NCBI RefSeq assembly: GCF_020511115.1
Contig: NZ_JAJAVH010000001.1
Location: 744,001-808,000 of the forward strand
Direction of reading: 5' to 3'
DNA from: Luteimonas panaciterrae
GTDB taxonomy: Bacteria; Pseudomonadota; Gammaproteobacteria; Xanthomonadales; Xanthomonadaceae
Length of the DNA stretch: 64,000 nt
Position 1 is the first letter of the stretch, and each line of letters starts with the position of its first letter. The notes beneath the pieces were generated by a model. That model did no database searches, was not told where the DNA came from, and saw only the letters and a program-made list of their open reading frames with translations. The position numbers and the translations under genes were made by a program. This document shows, piece after piece, positions 1 through 9,446 of this stretch.

Positions 1-2
1 TC

Positions 3-281
3 GCGGCGGCCGGGTTCGACGATTTCTTCATCACGGCCAATGGCGATGCCAGCAGCGTGATCGCGCTCGGACGCTACGGCAGCGAGCGCGCCGCGCGCAA
101 TCGCGAATCCGCCCTGCATGCCGCCGGCTTCGCCGATGCCCGTGCCGAACCGCTTGGCGGCAGCGCCGAGGGGCAGATCTGGATTGATGTCCTCGCGCCG
201 ACCGCATTCGAGGCCAACGCCGCGCGCCGTGTCGCCGGGGCCGCCCGCGCCGATGCGATCGACTGCGCCAAGGTGCCGTAG
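3..281 (+). CDS. SPOR-domain protein, C-terminal fragment (5' end outside window)
   Basis: The reading frame is open from the first bases and ends with TAG at 279-281, so only the last 92 residues are visible. Residues around 'ALGRYGSERAARNRES' followed by 'LHAAGFADARAEPL' match the pattern of a SPOR (sporulation-related repeat) domain, which binds denuded peptidoglycan, often at the division septum. The segment ends with a short Ala-rich tail. The N-terminal part, where a membrane anchor or other domain would lie, is not in the window, so the family is inferred from the SPOR-like segment alone. Confidence 0.6.
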   Translation, partial: AAAGFDDFFITANGDASSVIALGRYGSERAARNRESALHAAGFADARAEPLGGSAEGQIWIDVLAPTAFEANAARRVAGAARADAIDCAKVP

Positions 282-331
282 TCCCCTGCGTCAGGCCGAG
301 CCGGGGAAAAGCATCTGCGTGAATCGCGATG

Positions 332-736
332 CTAGAACGGCCCCCAGTCGGCGACGCCGGAGAGCTTGCGCCCATCGGCTTCCAAGGTGCCTTTGCCGTC
401 TTTCACCTTGAGTGTGAAGGAGGGCGGCGCGGACAAATCGCCGGGATTCTTGTAGCGGACGGTCAGTGTCTTCCGGGGCCGGTCCATCTTGATCGTGTAG
501 GACTTGGCGGGAAGCGCATCGGAACCCGGGCTGCTGCTCCACTCGAGCATGATCATCCCCGGATCCTCGCGCCCGATCAGCTGAAGCTGGAAATATTCGT
601 CGTCCGCCTCGGCGGTGAACGAGAACAGATCGCCCGAGGCCCACGCCGCGGGCATGACCAACAGCGCGAACAAGAGTGCGAGCCAGGCCAACGTCTGTCG
701 CGATTTCAGGATGGGCGCTTCGCGGGCGAAAAGCAT
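332..736 (-). CDS. Secreted hypothetical protein with signal peptide
   Basis: A 134-residue protein starting at ATG 734-736. Residues 13-33 form a hydrophobic segment (LKSRQTLAWLALLFALLVMP) ending in AWASG, a plausible signal peptidase I site, so export to the periplasm is likely. The mature part is short and beta-rich looking (FSFTAEADDEYFQLQLIGRE), and I recognise no family. It converges with the SPOR-domain gene, with about 50 bases between the two stops. Function unknown. Confidence 0.6.
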   Translation of the reverse strand: MLFAREAPILKSRQTLAWLALLFALLVMPAAWASGDLFSFTAEADDEYFQLQLIGREDPGMIMLEWSSSPGSDALPAKSYTIKMDRPRKTLTVRYKNPGDLSAPPSFTLKVKDGKGTLEADGRKLSGVADWGPF

Positions 737-948
737 TCGTGAATCTCCTTATTCAACGGGGCGGCAGGCTCTCGTCTTGTTCCTGTGAGAGCTCCCCACA
801 TTCTGCGCTTTTTGGATCGGCGCGGAAGCGGGCGACTGGCTGGCCCTCACCCTCTCCGCGTCTCCGCCCCGGAATCCGATGCCGGCCGTGATCGCGTAGA
901 ATGACCGCCGGCAGGGGTGGTCCATCGCCCCTCGCGGATGTGCGACAT

Positions 949-1024
949 GCCGGCATAGCTCAGTTGGTAGAGCAACCGCCTTGTAAGCGGTAGGTCCCCA
1001 GTTCGAATCCGGGTGCCGGCACCA
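949..1024 (+). tRNA. tRNA-Thr (anticodon TGT)
   Basis: Complete cloverleaf. Acceptor arm GCCGGCA (949-955) pairs with TGCCGGC (1014-1020), followed by discriminator A and an encoded CCA. The anticodon stem is ACCGC/GCGGT around loop CTTGTAA, anticodon TGT at 982-984, reading ACA threonine codons. The T arm GTTCGAATC is canonical. It stands alone with no other tRNA or rRNA nearby. Confidence 0.97.
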
Positions 1025-1113
1025 TTTTCCGAATCATGTCGAACGCGTGGCGTGCTGCATGATGCAGATCGCTGCGTCTTCATGTGCGCGCATTTCGTTG
1101 CGCATCGTGCCCG

Positions 1114-1620
1114 TCAACGCAGACGTTGCCACATATGGATCAGGGGGCGATAACCCGTCTCCATACGCAAGGCCATCGGTTCGACCGCATACGTTTCGAA
1201 GCCGCAGGATTCGTAATGGTGTTGCGCCGAGAGATTGCCTTCGATGAGCGCGAGTTGGATCACGGCGATATGTTCGTGCTCTTTCGCGCAATCGAGCACG
1301 GCCTGCACCAGGCCTCTTCCCACACCGCCACCGCGATGCTGCGGCAACACGTACATGCCGAACAGCGTGGCCTTGTGGCGTTCGCGTTCTCTTGCTTCGA
1401 ATTTGATGCCGGCCGAACCGATCAGTGCATCTTCAGCGAAGGCGCCGAAAGTGATGCTCGATCCGCGCGTGTCGGCGATACGCGTCTCCCACCACTCGAT
1501 GGGAAGCAGGACGCGTTCCGCATGCGTGGAGATGAAGGCATCGCTTTCGTGCGTATGGGCCTGGAGCATGAGGTCGCGATATCGCGCAGTGCTCGATCGT
1601 GTCAGGCGTTCGATGTGCAT
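1114..1620 (-). CDS. GNAT family N-acetyltransferase
   Basis: The start is taken at ATG 1618-1620 (MHIERLTRSSTARYRDL), because the upstream in-frame stretch reads like non-coding sequence; 168 residues. The GNAT acetyl-CoA motif is present as 'LPQHRGGGVGRGLVQAVLD' near residues 92-110, followed by 'LALIEGNLSAQHHYESCGFETY', the usual C-terminal beta-strand/helix where an N-terminal acceptor or small molecule is acetylated. The substrate cannot be read from sequence. The gene is divergent from the arginase gene, sharing a 220-bp intergenic region. Confidence 0.82.
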   Translation of the reverse strand: MHIERLTRSSTARYRDLMLQAHTHESDAFISTHAERVLLPIEWWETRIADTRGSSITFGAFAEDALIGSAGIKFEARERERHKATLFGMYVLPQHRGGGVGRGLVQAVLDCAKEHEHIAVIQLALIEGNLSAQHHYESCGFETYAVEPMALRMETGYRPLIHMWQRLR

Positions 1621-1843
1621 GGGTCGACGTCGGATTCCGTTGGTTTTCCGGAGCTGTGAAGGCCGGAAAACGCCTTGCATCCCGGGCCTCTAGTGTATCG
1701 ATGTTAGAATTCGCACCGTGCCTTTGGTGCATTGCATCAGCGGCGCGCACCATGCACATGAGTTGCGCGCGTTCGTTGCACTGCACCGAAACAACCCGTT
1801 CGCCCGGTGCCGTGACGCCGGGCGTTGCACTATTCGGAGTGTG

Positions 1844-2773
1844 ATGACGATGAGCCGCCAATATCCGCCCGTATCGATCTTTGGCGTTCCCACCGATGTG
1901 GGCGCCGGCACGCGTGGGGCCTCGATGGGGCCTGAAGCCCTGCGCGTCGCGGGACTCGCCGAGGCGCTCGCGGCACGCGGCATCGACGTGATCGATCGCG
2001 GCAATCTCGACGGTCCGCGCAATCCCTGGCGTGGACCGGTCGACGGATATCGCCATCTCGATGAAGTGGTCGCCTGGAACCAGGCCGTGCTCGATGCCGC
2101 GAGCACGGAACTGCAGGCAGGACGCATGCCGGTGCTGCTCGGTGGCGATCATTGCCTCGCGATCGGTTCCATCGCGGCGGTCGCCAACCATTGCCGCGCG
2201 ACCGGCCAGAAGCTGCGTATTCTCTGGCTCGATGCGCACACCGATTTCAACACGGACGAGATCACGCCGTCGGGCAACATCCACGGCATGCCGGTGACCT
2301 GCCTGTGCGGCATCGGGCCTGACGTGCTCACCGGAATCGGCGGCCACGTGCCGGCGATCGAACCCGCGCAGATCCGCCAGATCGGCATCCGTTCCGTCGA
2401 TCAGGAAGAGAAGCGCCTGGTCAAGCAGCACGCGCTCGACATCTACGACATGCGCTACATCGACGAAGTCGGCATGAAGCGGACGATGGAGGAGGCGCTG
2501 GAAGGCGTCGATGAGGACACCCACTTGCACGTGAGCTTCGACGTCGACATCCTCGACCCGAGCATCGCGCCCGGCACCGGCACCACCGTGCCGGGCGGCG
2601 TGAACTATCGCGAGGCGCAGCTGATCATGGAGATGATCGCCGACACCGGGCGCCTGGGCTCGCTGGACATCGTCGAGGTCAACCCGGCGCTGGACCGGCG
2701 CAACCGCACCGCCAAGCTGGTGGTGGACCTGGTGGAAAGCCTGTTCGGAAAGTCGACGTTGATGCGTGACTAA
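1844..2773 (+). CDS. rocF: Arginase
   Basis: Cytosolic manganese enzyme hydrolysing L-arginine to ornithine and urea. The ureohydrolase metal motifs are all present: GGDHCLAIGS, WLDAHTDFN and SFDVDILDPS, plus a late catalytic Glu in DIVEVNPALD. The 'DPSIAPGTGT' segment after the last motif is typical of arginases rather than agmatinases. Two ATGs compete for the start, 1844 (GGAG 4 nt upstream) and 1850 (10 nt upstream); the protein is 309 or 307 residues, normal for the family. It is monocistronic and divergent from the GNAT gene. The cyanophycin locus elsewhere in the window would also feed arginine and aspartate into this pathway. Confidence 0.95.
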   Translation: MTMSRQYPPVSIFGVPTDVGAGTRGASMGPEALRVAGLAEALAARGIDVIDRGNLDGPRNPWRGPVDGYRHLDEVVAWNQAVLDAASTELQAGRMPVLLGGDHCLAIGSIAAVANHCRATGQKLRILWLDAHTDFNTDEITPSGNIHGMPVTCLCGIGPDVLTGIGGHVPAIEPAQIRQIGIRSVDQEEKRLVKQHALDIYDMRYIDEVGMKRTMEEALEGVDEDTHLHVSFDVDILDPSIAPGTGTTVPGGVNYREAQLIMEMIADTGRLGSLDIVEVNPALDRRNRTAKLVVDLVESLFGKSTLMRD

Positions 2774-2835
2774 GTCGGACGTGCCGTCTCCGCCATCCGG
2801 GGCGCGGCCTCATCGGCTTCGGATCGTCCTGCCCA

Positions 2836-2858
2836 TCGCCGCGCCGACAGCGCGGCTC
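2836..2858 (+). repeat. REP-like palindrome, copy A
   Basis: A 23-bp element (core GCCGCGC-CGAC-AGCGCGGC) that differs at only two positions from the copy at 3362-3384, and shares its centre with an inverted relative at 58085-58107. It lies in the 238-bp space between arginase and the entericidin-like gene. Confidence 0.6.
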
Positions 2859-2878
2859 TAAATCCTTGGCCGGGCGTT

Positions 2879-2919
2879 CGGAGCCGATGCCGATAGGGCA
2901 TCGGTTAAGCGTGGCTCCG
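2879..2919. other. Nested inverted repeat downstream of arginase
   Basis: Inner stem CCGATGCC (2884-2891) pairs with GGCATCGG (2897-2904) around a 5-nt loop. An outer CGGAG (2879-2883) pairs with CTCCG (2915-2919). There is no T-run after it, so it is not a canonical intrinsic terminator. It may stabilise the arginase mRNA 3' end. Role unknown. Confidence 0.45.
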
Positions 2920-3011
2920 AGCCCACTTGGCTTTCACGTCCAGGTGCGCTTTCATTCATCCTGTGGGAAGCAGACTAATCACGGCCCACACATTATCCAC
3001 AGGAGAGCCTC

Positions 3012-3167
3012 ATGAAGCGTTTGATTGTCCTGATGCTGCTGACGATGTTCTCGGTTGGCATGCTGTCCGCTTGCAACACCATCAAGGGTGCGGGCAAGGA
3101 TGTACAGAAGGTCGGCGAGAAGATCGAGCAGGGTGCCGATAAAACCGGGGGCACCGACTCGAAGTAA
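3012..3167 (+). CDS. Entericidin-like small lipoprotein
   Basis: A 51-residue ORF with a strong Shine-Dalgarno (AGGAGAG at 3001-3007). The protein starts MKRLIVLMLLTMFSVGMLSAC, a textbook lipoprotein signal with Cys21 as the lipidated residue. It continues NTIKGAGKDVQKVGEKIEQ, the pattern of the entericidin A/B family. Entericidins are tiny membrane lipoproteins described as antidote/toxin pairs; only one such gene is seen here, so a toxin-antidote role should not be assumed. A strong intrinsic terminator follows 25 bases after the stop. Confidence 0.88.
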   Translation: MKRLIVLMLLTMFSVGMLSACNTIKGAGKDVQKVGEKIEQGADKTGGTDSK

Positions 3168-3192
3168 TTCGAGCGTTTTGTCAGGCGTGACC

Positions 3193-3224
3193 AAACGGGC
3201 CGGATTTCCGGCCCGTTTGTTTTC
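3193..3224 (+). terminator. Intrinsic terminator of the entericidin-like gene
   Basis: Perfect 11-bp stem AAACGGGCCGG (3193-3203) with CCGGCCCGTTT (3208-3218), ATTT loop, followed by a T-rich tail. Confidence 0.9.
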
Positions 3225-3577
3225 ATGCACTCGATGATTCGATCGCGATCCGGGCTCGGATGAAGAGAGGCATCGACGATCTTGCCATCATGCGAATAAA
3301 GCGGGCCGACCATTTGGCCGGCCCGCTCGCTGCGAACGCATCCTTGCAAGACTTGCTCCCCTCGCCGCGCTGACGGCGCGGCTCGGCGTCGAATCTGCAG
3401 CGAAACCTGGAATTGAGCAGTGGATGTCATCGATTTGTTAGCGAATTCGTGAGATGTACATGAACGGTTCAAGCAGTCACTCGATCGCAACGCAATCTTG
3501 ATGTGTCATGAAGGCGCAGGCGTCCATGCTTGAGCCACGACAGAATTTCCTGTCGCCAGCGAAAGAGAGGCCAAGTC
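3225..3577. other. Intergenic region with a hairpin and REP copy B
   Basis: No gene is seen in these 353 bases. They hold a 9-bp stem AGCGGGCCG (3300-3308)/CGGCCCGCT (3319-3327) whose GGGCCG core resembles the preceding terminator but lacks a T-tail. They also hold the second REP-like palindrome at 3362-3384. The last 100 bases are AT-richer and should contain the csbD promoter, though no clear -35/-10 pair stands out. Confidence 0.5.
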
Positions 3578-3778
3578 ATGAACAAAGACATCATTGCTGG
3601 AAAATGGACGCAGTTGAAAGGCCAGGCCCAGGCGAAATGGGGCGAACTCACCGACGACGTATTCGATGTCGCCATCGGCGACAGCAAATATCTGGCCGGA
3701 AAACTGCAGGAGCAGTACGGCTGGGACCGCGATCGCGCGGAACGCGAAATCCATGATTTCGAGAAAACGCTCAACTAA
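3578..3778 (+). CDS. CsbD family stress-response protein
   Basis: A 66-residue hydrophilic protein ([20 protein letters not shown]...) matching the CsbD/YjbJ family: 'W.QLKG..K..WG.LTDD' followed by 'AG....LAGKLQE.YG...D.AE.EI..F'. These small abundant proteins are induced by general stress in many bacteria; no biochemical activity is established. The start is fixed by AGAGAGG eight bases before ATG 3578. It has its own terminator. Confidence 0.92.
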   Translation: MNKDIIAGKWTQLKGQAQAKWGELTDDVFDVAIGDSKYLAGKLQEQYGWDRDRAEREIHDFEKTLN

Positions 3779-3800
3779 GCGGATCTTCGATCCGAGGCAG

Positions 3801-3830
3801 AAGAGGCCGGCCGTCGCCGGCCTCTTTTTT
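3801..3830 (+). terminator. Intrinsic terminator of csbD-like gene
   Basis: An 11-bp perfect stem AAGAGGCCGGC (3801-3811)/GCCGGCCTCTT (3816-3826) with a CGTC loop, then a T-tract. The A-run side also allows some function for the convergent gene. Confidence 0.93.
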
Positions 3831-3847
3831 GTTGCCGCGCGCCATCC

Positions 3848-4636
3848 TCACCAGCTCGGCGGATCGGCGACGAAGCCGCCCGGGAATGCTTGAGGTTCGT
3901 CCTCGCGCGCCCAGCGCCGAGTCGGTCGCGGCAGGATGCCGAGCGCGGCCAATCGATCGGGCGCGTCATAACGCAGCTGCACCAATTGCGCGGGCCGGCT
4001 GCTGGCGCGCACGAATTCGGTGCGGCTGACCGGCGCCCATTCGCGCGCGCCATGACCGGTGCCGATGCGCTGCTTGTTCAGGCCGTAGGGCTGTGCTTCG
4101 TCCACGGCCCTCGGCGCTTCGGCGGCCGCGTTGGCTTCGCGTCGCCCGTTCTCACGATAGACCGGCGCTGGCAGCGGCACGACGTAGGCACGGCGTTCGC
4201 GGAACACGGCGATGCCGATCACGCCGACGTTGTCGGGACGGCCGGTGCGCGCGGCGTAGCTGTCGGGCAGATCGGTGAAATAGAACTGCGCGACGTCGTC
4301 CATTGATTTGCGCCAGCCGGCGATCTCGGTGCTCTGCCAGGGCGCGAGCACGTAGCCAGCTTGCGCCGGGTCGGCGTCCTCGCCGCTGACGGCGTTCACG
4401 CCATCCACGGACAGCACGACCAGGACGCGTTCGCCGCTGGTATTGGTGAGCCGCACGGCGTAGCGATGGCCAGGGGTGCCGGGCACCCAGGTGTCGCCGC
4501 GGCCGCGGTATTGCGGCAGCCATTGGCCGTCGTCGTGATCGATGACGGTGATGTCCACCAGCGGCCGTGCCGACAGGGGCGCGCAGGCGGAGGCGGCAAA
4601 CAGGGCGGCGGTCAGCAACAGCAGTTTGCGGATCAT
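3848..4636 (-). CDS. Conserved hypothetical lipoprotein
   Basis: 262 residues beginning MIRKLLLLTAALFAASAC. The signal ends in ASAC, so Cys18 is a likely lipidation site. The mature part starts with a beta-rich region (VDITVIDHDDGQWLPQYRGRGDTWVPG, then YAVRLTNTSGERVLVVLSVDGVNAVSG) that looks like an immunoglobulin-type or carbohydrate-binding fold. A low-complexity stretch near residues 170-200 follows, and a C-terminal tail 'ALGILPRPTRRWAR...FPGGFVADPPSW'. I know no function. It is divergent from trpS. Confidence 0.72.
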   Translation of the reverse strand: MIRKLLLLTAALFAASACAPLSARPLVDITVIDHDDGQWLPQYRGRGDTWVPGTPGHRYAVRLTNTSGERVLVVLSVDGVNAVSGEDADPAQAGYVLAPWQSTEIAGWRKSMDDVAQFYFTDLPDSYAARTGRPDNVGVIGIAVFRERRAYVVPLPAPVYRENGRREANAAAEAPRAVDEAQPYGLNKQRIGTGHGAREWAPVSRTEFVRASSRPAQLVQLRYDAPDRLAALGILPRPTRRWAREDEPQAFPGGFVADPPSW

Positions 4637-4764
4637 GGCGATGTCTCCGGGGAGGTGACAGGGCCAACGGATGGCGGCGGGGAATGGGGTTGTCCCGGTT
4701 TCGATGGCGCTTCGGTCTCTTCGGCGAGCGCGAAGGCCCGCTGTGCAGCGGTTAAACTTGTGGC

Positions 4765-6122
<1,358 letters not shown>

Positions 6123-6126
<4 letters not shown>

Positions 6127-6431
6127 GCGCGCTGGTCGAGAGCAATCTCGCGCTGATCCTGTTCCTGCCGTGGTTTCTGATCCTGACGGCGTTGTACTGG
6201 ATCTATCCGCGGCAGCCGCGTCATGCCGCGCGCAGACTGTTCGATGTGGGCGCGATCGCGTTGTCGGTGATCGCGTTCGTGCTCACGATCCATTGGGCGC
6301 AGTCGATCGCCGATGCCAACGCGGGGCGCATCTGGCGGCAGGTTCTGGCGACCTCGCTCGGTTACGGCGCGTTCCTGGCCGTCCTCACGTTGGCGCTGAT
6401 TGTGCGCTGGCGTTGGTTGAAGCGCGCTTGA
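6123..6431 (+). CDS. Small integral membrane protein
   Basis: 102 residues with three hydrophobic spans (about 8-28, 42-62, 75-95) separated by short basic loops such as YPRQPRHAARR, and a basic C-terminus RWRWLKRA. The ATG overlaps the trpS stop in an ATGA arrangement, so it is co-expressed with trpS. No family with known function is recognised. Confidence 0.72.
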
Positions 6432-6457
6432 TCTAACCCGATCTTCCTCGGGAACGC

Positions 6458-7375
6458 TTAGTACGTGATTTCGGAGGAGTTGGCGTTCGCGGCCATCGAC
6501 GCCTGTTTGTAGATGGCGTATTCATCGCGGGTCAGCGGGAAATTCTGCAGCGTGAACAGCGCGGCATTGCGTTCCTCGGTGCCGCTGCGCGGATTGCTGA
6601 GAATATCCAGCATGACGGTTTTCAGACGCTCGGAGCGCACGCTGGAAACGCCGGCGGCGCCGATCGCCGCCTGCCGCACCTGCGGCGAGGGATCGAGCAG
6701 CGCGGTGTACAGCACGTCTTCCAGATTTCCGCTCTTGTCCCATTGGATGGTCTGCGTGACGCTGCTGGCGCGCACGCTGGGGTCGGCGTTGCGGCGCAGT
6801 GCCGCGAGGCGTTCGAGCACGGGCGCGGAATCGTCGGTGGACATGACGGCCGGCGTCAGCATGTCGACCAGCTGCCGCAGTTGCGCGGGATCGGTTTCGC
6901 GCTGCATTTCCGAGATCAGCAGCGAGCGCGCCTCGGGTTTGTCCAGCGGGAAGACGCGCAACAGCGCCAGACCGTCCTGGTGCCTGGCCGGATCGGCGAG
7001 GAGTTGTTGCGCCAGTCGCAGCACGTCGTCGTTGGCCACGTTCTGCAGGGTGGCGAGGAGCGCGCCGCGTGCGTCGAAGTCGGCTTCGTTCAGATAACGC
7101 TTGATCAGCTCGCGCAGGAAAGCCGGATCCTTCTTGGCGCGATCGGCATCCTCGCCGAAATCCTTGCCGTCCTCGGTCAATGGTGCAAAGACGGGGGGCG
7201 AGGCGGGCGCGGACAGGTCCGATGGCGCGGCGGGGGCCCGCGTGTTCGCCTGCGCTGTGGTGTTCTCGGCGGTGGCGACAACGCGTTCATGCCGTGCATC
7301 GGTGATCCAGGCGCCGACGATTCCGCCCGCGATGGCGGCGGCGAGCAATGCGATGCCGAGTCGAAGTCCTGTCAT
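6458..7375 (-). CDS. Membrane-anchored HEAT-repeat-like protein
   Basis: 305 residues. One N-terminal hydrophobic segment (LRLGIALLAAAIAGGIVGAW, residues 4-23) probably acts as an uncleaved anchor. It is followed by an Ala/Pro-rich linker to about residue 75, then an all-helical region with repeating 'LL.LLADPA', 'VRASSVTQTI' and 'VRQAAIGAAG' units that look like HEAT-type helical repeats. Such repeats usually mediate protein-protein contacts. Function unknown. It converges with the trpS operon. Confidence 0.65.
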   Translation of the reverse strand: MTGLRLGIALLAAAIAGGIVGAWITDARHERVVATAENTTAQANTRAPAAPSDLSAPASPPVFAPLTEDGKDFGEDADRAKKDPAFLRELIKRYLNEADFDARGALLATLQNVANDDVLRLAQQLLADPARHQDGLALLRVFPLDKPEARSLLISEMQRETDPAQLRQLVDMLTPAVMSTDDSAPVLERLAALRRNADPSVRASSVTQTIQWDKSGNLEDVLYTALLDPSPQVRQAAIGAAGVSSVRSERLKTVMLDILSNPRSGTEERNAALFTLQNFPLTRDEYAIYKQASMAANANSSEITY

Positions 7376-7510
7376 GTCGCTGCGATCCTATGCCTCGGGT
7401 GATCCGAAGCGCCTATGGTCGCCATTCCGGTGGGCACCTTACAAGCACGAACGCCGGCCACGTGTGTGACCGGCGTTGTGTGTACGCGCGATTTGCTGTT
7501 TTTTTGCCGG

Positions 7511-8314
7511 TTAACAATCCGGCGCGACGCGTCCGTCGGAGCCCGTGTAGGTGTACACATCGGGAATGTAACGACCGGTGCCGATGCGATTCCATAGATT
7601 GCTGGTGCCATAGGTGCCGGTGACGGACTGACCGGCGATCTGGCAATAGATCGTGACCTGGGCGCCGTCCGCGAGCGATCCAACGATGCTGTAAGTCGTG
7701 CTCGGACCGGAGCGCACGTTGAGATTGGCGCCGCTGGTGTTCACGGTGCCCGAGGCGGTGCCGCTGCTGCATGCGTTGTGGCTGGTGTAGCTCTGCTTGG
7801 CGTAGTAGGGAATGGCGACGCCGTTCCATACGATCTTCTTCACCGTGCCGCCGTAGCGCTGTTCATAGTGCAGATGCGGGGCGAGATTGTATTTGGCGCT
7901 GGTGTTGCCGACCGTGCCGATCTTCTGACCGATCTTGACGCTCTGGCCCGCCGACACCGAGCGCGAGTTGAGATGCGCGTAGAGCGTTTCCCAGCCGCCG
8001 CCGTGATCGATGACGATGTAGTTGCCGTAGCCGGTGGTCGTCGAATACGTGGAGGTCTTGACGGTGCCGCCGTAGGAGGCGACGACGGTGTCACCGAGAT
8101 CGGAGTCCGGATTCGGACCACGATTGAGATCGACGGCGTTGGCGGGGCTGTGCCCGTCCCAGGTGCTGCCAACCCAGGTCTGGCCGCATGGAAACGGCAG
8201 CTGGAAATTGGGCGCGGCCTGCGCCGTGGCGATGGGTAGAACGAACGCCAGGATAAATGGGGCCGCGACCAGCCCGAACAATCGACGGATGCGATGCTTC
8301 ACGATGCCTCTCAT
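7511..8314 (-). CDS. Secreted M23-family peptidase with C-terminal SH3b domain
   Basis: Start at ATG 8312-8314 with GAGGGG upstream; 267 residues. Residues 1-34 form a signal peptide ending TAQAA. The zinc site is H55/D62 in 'GHSPANAVDLNRG' and H147/H149 in 'APHLHYEQ', the HxxxxxxD...HxH layout of M23 metallopeptidases, which cut peptidoglycan cross-bridges or glycine-rich peptides. Residues about 188-262 (GANLNVRSGPSTTYSIVGSL) form an SH3b cell-wall binding module. The domain order resembles secreted bacteriolytic enzymes of xanthomonads and actinobacteria. There is no obvious pro-region. A 14-bp direct repeat sits in its promoter region. Confidence 0.88.
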   Translation of the reverse strand: MRGIVKHRIRRLFGLVAAPFILAFVLPIATAQAAPNFQLPFPCGQTWVGSTWDGHSPANAVDLNRGPNPDSDLGDTVVASYGGTVKTSTYSTTTGYGNYIVIDHGGGWETLYAHLNSRSVSAGQSVKIGQKIGTVGNTSAKYNLAPHLHYEQRYGGTVKKIVWNGVAIPYYAKQSYTSHNACSSGTASGTVNTSGANLNVRSGPSTTYSIVGSLADGAQVTIYCQIAGQSVTGTYGTSNLWNRIGTGRYIPDVYTYTGSDGRVAPDC

Positions 8315-8360
8315 GCGAATGATTCCCCTCGTTGGATGGACGTTGCGAGAACTCGGACCA

Positions 8361-8390
8361 ACAACAACGCGAACAGACAACAACGCGAAC
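8361..8390. repeat. 14-bp direct repeat, 16-bp period
   Basis: ACAACAACGCGAAC occurs at 8361-8374 and, identical, at 8377-8390. It lies between the divergent M23 peptidase and MBL hydrolase genes, 47 bp upstream of the peptidase start. It could be a tandem regulator-binding site. Confidence 0.6.
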
Positions 8391-8492
8391 TGCCAGGGTC
8401 GTTCATGGCCTGCCGGGCCTCTCTTTGCCCGTTCGATGCCGGTATCCTGCGGGCATCCATTGCAAGCGCACGACGACGCGTCGGGAGAGTAC

Positions 8493-9425
8493 ATGACCGG
8501 ACATTACGGCATCTTCACGATCGACACCGGCTTCCATCGGCCTGAATTCTGCGCGGCCTATCTGATCAAGGAAGCCGGTCACGCGGCGATCGTGGATTGC
8601 GGCACCAACCATTGCGTGCCACGAATGCTGGCCGCGCTGGAGGCGCAGGACGTGCCGCGCGAAGCGGTCGACTGGCTGATCCTCACCCACGTGCATCTCG
8701 ACCATGCCGGCGGCGCCGGCGCGCTGCTGCGGGAGTTGCCGAACGCACGGCTGGTGGTGCATCCGCGCGGCGCGCCGCACATGATCGATCCGGCGCGCCT
8801 GATCGCGAGCGCCAAGGCGGTGTACGGCGAGGAGGAATTCGAGCGTAGCTATGGCGAGCTGATTCCCGTGCCGGCCGAGCGCGTGGTCGTCGCGGAGGAT
8901 GGCCACGTCGTCGATCTCGTTGGCCGGCCGTTACTGTGCGTCGATACGCCGGGCCATGCGCGGCATCATCTGGCGGTGTGGGATGCGCGCAGCCGCAGCT
9001 GGTTCAGCGGCGACATCTTCGGATTGTCGTATCGAGAATTCGACACTGCGCAAGGCGCGTTCGTGCTGCCGACGAGTTCGCCGGTGCAGTTCGAACCCGA
9101 AGTGATGCAGGCCTCGATCCGGCGCATGCTGGCGGAGCAGCCGGAAGCGGTGTACGTCACCCATTTCGGTCGCGTGACCGAAGTGCAGCGCCTGGGCGCG
9201 GAGTTGATCGAGCAGGTCGATGAGATGACGGCCATCGCGCGCGATTACGACGGAAGCGCCGATCGCCATGCACGATTGGTGGAAGCGCTGACCGGGTATT
9301 ACAGCGATCGCGCGCGGCGCCATGGCGTCGCCGATGCGGCGACGACGGTGTCGGAGATCCTGCCCATCGATATCGAACTCAACGCGCAGGGACTGGAGGT
9401 CTGGCTCGACCGCGCCCGGCGCTGA
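8493..9425 (+). CDS. Metallo-beta-lactamase-fold hydrolase
   Basis: 310 residues starting MTGHYGIFTIDTGF, with GGGAGA upstream of ATG 8493. The metal-binding motif THVHLDHAGG gives H66, H68, D70 and H71. Further ligands are likely in 'CVDTPGHARHHL' and 'SWFSGDIFG'. The C-terminal third is helical. This arrangement is common to soluble MBL-fold hydrolases (glyoxalase II and related thioesterase-like enzymes). The substrate is not evident. Single gene, divergent from the M23 peptidase. Confidence 0.82.
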   Translation: MTGHYGIFTIDTGFHRPEFCAAYLIKEAGHAAIVDCGTNHCVPRMLAALEAQDVPREAVDWLILTHVHLDHAGGAGALLRELPNARLVVHPRGAPHMIDPARLIASAKAVYGEEEFERSYGELIPVPAERVVVAEDGHVVDLVGRPLLCVDTPGHARHHLAVWDARSRSWFSGDIFGLSYREFDTAQGAFVLPTSSPVQFEPEVMQASIRRMLAEQPEAVYVTHFGRVTEVQRLGAELIEQVDEMTAIARDYDGSADRHARLVEALTGYYSDRARRHGVADAATTVSEILPIDIELNAQGLEVWLDRARR

Positions 9426-9446
9426 ACGCCGCGCGGGGCAGGGCGG

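Noticed and set aside
847-1083. Minus-strand ORF across tRNA-Thr with the string 'GTRIRTGDLPLTRRLLYQLSYAG'
   Set aside because: This string is the well-known false translation of the antisense of a tRNA gene; the tRNA itself is complete.
3012-3167. Entericidin toxin-antidote pair
   Set aside because: Only one entericidin-like gene is present; no second small lipoprotein ORF lies next to it.
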